Of a stretch of DNA of 64,000 nucleotides, positions 60,256 through 64,000 are shown one piece after another (positions within the stretch are counted from its first letter, which is position 1; every line of letters starts with the position of its first letter). The position numbers and the translations under genes are program-made. Origin of the DNA: Sphingomonas echinoides (GTDB lineage: Bacteria > Pseudomonadota > Alphaproteobacteria > Sphingomonadales > Sphingomonadaceae); contig NZ_JAPYKK010000011.1 in the NCBI RefSeq assembly GCF_029623395.1, positions 56,207-120,206 of the forward strand, written 5' to 3'. Below the pieces are notes generated by a model that had not been told where the DNA came from, searched no databases, and worked only from the letters and a program-made list of their open reading frames with translations.

Positions 60256-61571
60256 GCCGGAAGCCGCGTTCGCTGAAGCGCTCTCTCATCCTGCAACCCC
60301 TGCTTTTCCAATTCGTGACGGTCTTCCTCCTCTTCTCAATCGTCCTGATCTTCGCGACCCGGATGAATAACGGGGCGGTATTTGTCGATGATATCATTCC
60401 CGGCGTCATCGCTGGCTCCATCGAGCGCGCCGAAGCTGGTCGCCTGATGGTACGCAACACGCCGGAACTGGCAAAGCTTCGCGCAGACGCGCCAGGCCTC
60501 TGGTTTATCGCCGAGGACAATATCGGCCGAACCGTCACATACGGACGCGTACCGCAGGAATATGCAAACTTTGCCGGGGCGTTGCATCGGCTGCTCAATG
60601 TACAAATACGAGATCGGTCACCGCCTTATCGTTTGTCCGCCGTGATCCGCTCCGAGAATTCCCGCGCCGGGACGCTCACCATTCTCGCGCACGGGAAATT
60701 CACTCTGTTGAGCTTCCTCATCCTCGCAGCCTCGAACGCCGCCAGCATCGTTATCATCGTGTTGCTCGGCGTGACGTCGATGATCGTGACGCCTTGGATC
60801 GTCAACCGATCGCTCGCGGGCGTGAACAGGATTGCCGAGGAAGCACAGCATATCCAGATCGACCGACGCGGCTGGCGGCTGCGTGAAGCACAGGTGCCGG
60901 CCGAGATCCTTCCGCTGGTCCGCGCGGTAAACCACGTCCTCGACCGCCTTGACGAGGGGTATGAACGCCAGCGGCGGTTCATCGCCTCCGCGGCGCACGA
61001 GCTGCGAACACCGATCGCCATCCTTAGCCTCAAGATCGACTCAGCCGCCGAGGCATCCACGCGCGCCCTTGGGAGCGATCTCGAGCGGCTCGCCACCCTT
61101 GCGGAGCAATTGCTCGATTTCCAGCGACTGGATGCAGTCGGAATGAGGGGCGACGTGGATCTCGTAACGCTCGTCAAGCACGTCGCCGCTGAGCTCGCGC
61201 CATTGCTGATCGCCACGGATCGTACGATCGAAGTGGTGATCGATGCGGCGTGGCCGATCCAAGGGGATGTCGGGGCGATCGAGCGGGTCGTCACGAACCT
61301 CGTACAGAATGCGATCGACCATGGCGGCAGCCGGGTTGTGGTCCGCGTCCTGGGTGCCGCGTTCGAAGTGGAAGACGACGGCCCGGGCATTCCATCAGAT
61401 GAACGCGAGCGCGTCTTCGAACCGTTCCATCGCCTACGGCCAAGATCCGCGGGAAGCGGGCTTGGCCTTCATCTGGTGCATCAAGTGATCGAACGTCATG
61501 GCGGGCGGGTGGCGATCTTCGATGCCTTGTCGGGTGGCACGGTCGTGCGCGTGGAATCCCTGCCGCGCTGA
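60252..61571 (+). CDS. Sensor histidine kinase (second system)
   Basis: This 439-residue protein has TM1 (LLFQFVTVFLLFSIVLIFAT), a periplasmic region of about 105 residues, TM2 (FLILAASNAASIVIIVLLG), HAMP, the H-box FIASAAHELRTPIAILSLKI, N-box TNLVQNAIDHGG and the end FDALSGGTVVRVESL. Its ATG overlaps the regulator stop (60252-60255). The extracellular loop is charged and lacks cysteines. It differs from the kinase at 56.6 kb both in sensor and length, so they are not recent duplicates. Confidence 0.88.
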   Translation: MSRKPRSLKRSLILQPLLFQFVTVFLLFSIVLIFATRMNNGAVFVDDIIPGVIAGSIERAEAGRLMVRNTPELAKLRADAPGLWFIAEDNIGRTVTYGRVPQEYANFAGALHRLLNVQIRDRSPPYRLSAVIRSENSRAGTLTILAHGKFTLLSFLILAASNAASIVIIVLLGVTSMIVTPWIVNRSLAGVNRIAEEAQHIQIDRRGWRLREAQVPAEILPLVRAVNHVLDRLDEGYERQRRFIASAAHELRTPIAILSLKIDSAAEASTRALGSDLERLATLAEQLLDFQRLDAVGMRGDVDLVTLVKHVAAELAPLLIATDRTIEVVIDAAWPIQGDVGAIERVVTNLVQNAIDHGGSRVVVRVLGAAFEVEDDGPGIPSDERERVFEPFHRLRPRSAGSGLGLHLVHQVIERHGGRVAIFDALSGGTVVRVESLPR

Positions 61572-61742
61572 GGTTCTGAGCGCATACGCCATGCTGCCGC
61601 AATCTTGCGCCGCCAACGCCGGTCTTGCGGTCGATAAAAGCCGTTCAAGATCCGCCCGGCCGCACTCGACATATCGTTGCGGTTTGCGGGCTGAAATCTT
61701 GATCTCTGAGATAATTATGAAATCCCGGAAGAGAGATCAGCG

Positions 61743-62102
61743 ATGCACGACTATTTTCTCTCCTTTTGCCGGCGGCACATCTGGCCGATCGGCGTTGCAA
61801 TCCTGCCCGTCCTGACCTTGGCCGGCTGCGAAACCCCGAGAGAGCGCGAGCGAATATCACTCGCGCAAGACAAGCAGACGTGCGCCAACTTCGGGGCGTT
61901 CGCCGGTCGTGACCATTTGCAGTGTATGCTGATCCAACAACGGCGGCGCGACACGCAACAGACCGAACGTCTGGAGCGCACACGCGTTACGTCAGAAATC
62001 GTCCGGAACATGCGGGAAATGACGGACCTCCGGATACGGCGATGCGAGCGGGATCGTCGCTGGAAAGATCAGGCTGACCGTCGACGGCGGCCGTGCACGT
62101 AA
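61743..62102 (+). CDS. Small arginine-rich lipoprotein
   Basis: This 119-residue protein has a lipobox (LPVLTLAGC) near residue 28. The mature part is highly charged (RERERISLAQDKQTC, RRRRDTQQTERLERTR) and has several cysteines (QTC, LQC, RRC, PCT). No known domain. It could be a structural lipoprotein with disulfides in the periplasm. A GAGAGATCAGCG lies just upstream of the ATG. Confidence 0.68.
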   Translation: MHDYFLSFCRRHIWPIGVAILPVLTLAGCETPRERERISLAQDKQTCANFGAFAGRDHLQCMLIQQRRRDTQQTERLERTRVTSEIVRNMREMTDLRIRRCERDRRWKDQADRRRRPCT

Positions 62103-62271
62103 ACCCATCCGTAGTTCGCACTCTGGCGCGGGTGCAAGCAACCGCCTGGTTCCGACCACGACGATCATCCCGCCAACGTCATCCCCCCGCGATCGAGCTC
62201 GCAATGTTCCCGCAATTCCCGAGATCCAAAGCGCTTTTGCGGTCTCGGAAAGACCGATCGAAAGGGATCTC

Positions 62272-62913
62272 ATGAACATCTTTACCATCATCGCCAGCGC
62301 CCTCATCCTCATGCCGATCGCGGCGACTGCACAGGAACAAGAACCGACCGAACGGCAGGCCGAGGACTTGCCGGTCGCGCCGATATTCACCGGTTTAAAG
62401 TTCGGTTCGGGCCTGCATTATCAGTCGACCACGGCCAAATATGCGCTGCCCCGTATTAAATCCTCGATCGACACGAAAAAGGGTGACTTAGGGTATCGCT
62501 TCCACGTCGGGTACGACGCGCAAGTCGGCAACGTGCTCGTCGTAGGCTCTGAAGCGGGCATAGAGCATGGCGGGGCGACCCTGACCGCCGCCAGCGACCT
62601 GGGTGATTATTCGCTGAAACCCAGCTGGTCCTGGGATGCTTCGGCTCGCGCCGGCGTGCTCGCCGCACCGTCGGTCCTGATGTACGCCCGCGCGGGATAC
62701 AGTTGGCAGCGGATTGAGGAACAGACGGATTTCACCGCAATCGCGAGCCGGGACTTGAACACCAGCAGCACCAAGAAAGGATTTCTGTTTGGCGGCGGGG
62801 TCGAAGCAAAATTTACGGATCGACTCTTCGTTCGAGCCGAATACGATCGCATGAATTACAGGAATGGCCTCAAGACATCAAAGGCGATGATTGCATTCAT
62901 TTCAAAGTTGTAA
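62272..62913 (+). CDS. Outer-membrane beta-barrel protein
   Basis: This 213-residue protein has a signal peptide (IIASALILMPIAATAQ) and a small beta-barrel of eight strands with alternating pattern: GLKFGSGLHYQ, LGYRFHVGYDAQ, VVGSEAGIEHGG, ASARAGVLAAPSVLMYARAGYSW, GGVEAKFTDRLFVRAEYD. This fits the OMP_b-brl/porin-like family that includes small OmpW- or OmpA-domain-like proteins. A weak GGGATC site supports the start. It is followed, on the same strand, by the hydrolase gene. Confidence 0.78.
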   Translation: MNIFTIIASALILMPIAATAQEQEPTERQAEDLPVAPIFTGLKFGSGLHYQSTTAKYALPRIKSSIDTKKGDLGYRFHVGYDAQVGNVLVVGSEAGIEHGGATLTAASDLGDYSLKPSWSWDASARAGVLAAPSVLMYARAGYSWQRIEEQTDFTAIASRDLNTSSTKKGFLFGGGVEAKFTDRLFVRAEYDRMNYRNGLKTSKAMIAFISKL

Positions 62914-62971
62914 CCGTTTTTCTCGGCGTGTGACCTGTAACGCGACCAAGAGTGGATATTCGGGACCGCAG

Positions 62972-64000
62972 ATGAAGCCTATGATGAAACCGGTACTGAA
63001 AACAATCCTGATGCTGTTCTTGTTCGCGTTCTGCGCCGATCCGGTCTTTGCGAAGGCACCGGAACCAAAGCGTGCCATGCGTCCCAACACATCGCTCTAT
63101 ATTCCGATGCGGGACGGCGTGCGGCTGGCGGTGGACCTTTGGATACCGGTCGACGGGGCCCCCGCTGGGCGAATGCCAACGGTGATGGAAACAACCCGAT
63201 ATTGGCGCGCGAACAGCAAGGGACCCAAGCGCAGCGCCACTCAACGCGCGTTCAACGCCAGGGGCTATGCCTATATGATCATCGATGCCCGAGGGTCGGG
63301 CGCCTCGTTCGGCCACCGGAAGATGGAGTGGTCTCCCGATAAGGTTGCGGATCGGCGAGACGTCGTCGAATCGATCGTCACACGCACTTGGTCCAATGGC
63401 AAAGTGGGGGGCGTCGGCACTTCGTATAGCGGGAATACCGCCGAGTTGCTCGCCGCGACCGGCCACCCGGCGGTCAAGGCGGTCGCGCCGCTCTAGAGCG
63501 ACTTTGACCCAGGCAGTTTTTGGCCGGGTGGTGTCCGCATCCGTGGCTTTGTCGATAGCTGGGTTGCTGCGAATGCGGCGCTCGATGCCAATGATCTCTG
63601 TGCGCTGGCCAAATTGGCGAAGACGCCGTGTTTCCTGGCCAAAACCTTCGTTGGTGGAGTGAAACCCGTCGATGGCCCGGACGGCGAAAAACTTCTGGCC
63701 GAAGCAGTTGCGGACCACCGCGCCAACGCGGACTTGAGCACGTCGATCGCACAGACCGAATTTTCGGATAACAAAGGCCCTGCGGGCCTGGGGATTTCCG
63801 ACGTGGCGCCGTATCGGTATCGCGCAGCGATCGAGGCTGCGGCCGTCCCGATGCTGGGCTATGCCGGATGGATGGACGGCGCGACCGCAGCGGGGGCGAT
63901 CGCGCGGTTCAACAGCTTCAGCAACGTCCAGAAGGTCTATATCGGCGCGCGGTCGCACGGCGGCCGATTTGATACCGATCCGTTCAAACCAAGAAAGGCT
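62972..64000 (+). pseudogene. CocE/NonD-type alpha/beta-hydrolase interrupted by an amber codon
   Basis: The frame starts with a signal peptide (TILMLFLFAFCADPVFA) and the CocE/NonD (S15) features MRDGVRLAVDLWIPVDG, YMIIDARGSGASFG and the nucleophile VGTSYSGNTAELLAA. At 63494-63496 a TAG follows AVAPL, but the same frame then continues without interruption through SDFDPGSFWPGG and GYAGWMDGATAAGAIARFNS to the window end. The two halves form one family protein, with the TAG where a Tyr or Phe codon is normally found. It is a recent nonsense mutation, a sequencing error, or a readthrough gene. The nucleophile Ser is before the stop. Confidence 0.8.

Noticed and set aside
1..64000. CRISPR arrays, rRNA operon, riboswitches, complete insertion sequences
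   Set aside because: I looked for regular repeats with spacers, rRNA signatures, transposase motifs and common riboswitch cores, and saw none that I could support by eye.

Overview
The window reads as sphingomonad (Alphaproteobacteria) chromosome. The evidence is the high GC content, a PEP-CTERM exosortase substrate, two large TonB-dependent receptors (TBDRs), a TBDR-SapC-cupin-halogenase operon, and many glycan and 3-keto-glycoside genes. No CRISPR array, rRNA operon or recognisable transposase was seen.

Region 1 (about 1-15.5 kb) is an integrated element, probably a prophage or related island. It holds small phage-like genes, a PEP-CTERM protein, two c-di-GMP genes (a GGDEF-PAS protein and a GAF-PAS-PAS-GGDEF-EAL protein), a D12-type DNA adenine methylase and small hypotheticals. 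It ends in a minus-strand module of seven genes joined by six consecutive 4-bp ATGA overlaps: SNF2-like helicase, PD-(D/E)XK-like protein, Zn-ribbon proteins and a 41-aa membrane protein. A degenerate copy of the methylase 5' end lies on the other side of the EAL gene. The right boundary is the 3' half of a tRNA-Lys(CTT) at 15449-15499. A tyrosine-integrase C-terminal remnant lies just beyond it, which suggests repeated use of one integration site.

Region 2 (15.8-27 kb) has an exported DUF5694-like protein, a LytTR regulator followed by a DUF2306-like protein and an M50-like HEGLGH membrane protein, an alpha/beta-hydrolase fused to a gluconate-2-dehydrogenase subunit-3 domain with its GMC partner and an SDR, a GH15 glucoamylase-like enzyme, and a general-stress SDR.

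Region 3 (27-50 kb) is a carbohydrate-utilisation region. It contains the operon TBDR - SapC - cupin_8 - tryptophan-halogenase-like protein, a divergent FucP-like MFS transporter with a LacI regulator, and two matching palindromic sites in the shared intergenic region. A GH3 beta-glucosidase remnant with its middle deleted sits between them. A second TBDR, a BD-FAE-like esterase, a DUF1080 / GMC / subunit-3 operon (periplasmic 3-keto-glycoside formation and cleavage), a FrnE-like DsbA protein and a GH36 alpha-galactosidase follow. A plausible route is uptake of plant oligosaccharide by a TBDR, de-esterification and oxidation or hydrolysis in the periplasm, and import of sugar by the MFS permease.

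Region 4 (49.5-64 kb) has a TetR/DUF4188 pair, cytochrome b561, a CzcC-CzcA efflux pair without a CzcB adaptor, a divergent two-component system, an exported Dps-like protein with a DUF3833-like lipoprotein, a second two-component system, a small lipoprotein, an outer-membrane beta-barrel and a CocE/NonD hydrolase interrupted by an in-frame amber codon. The hydrolase runs off the window end.
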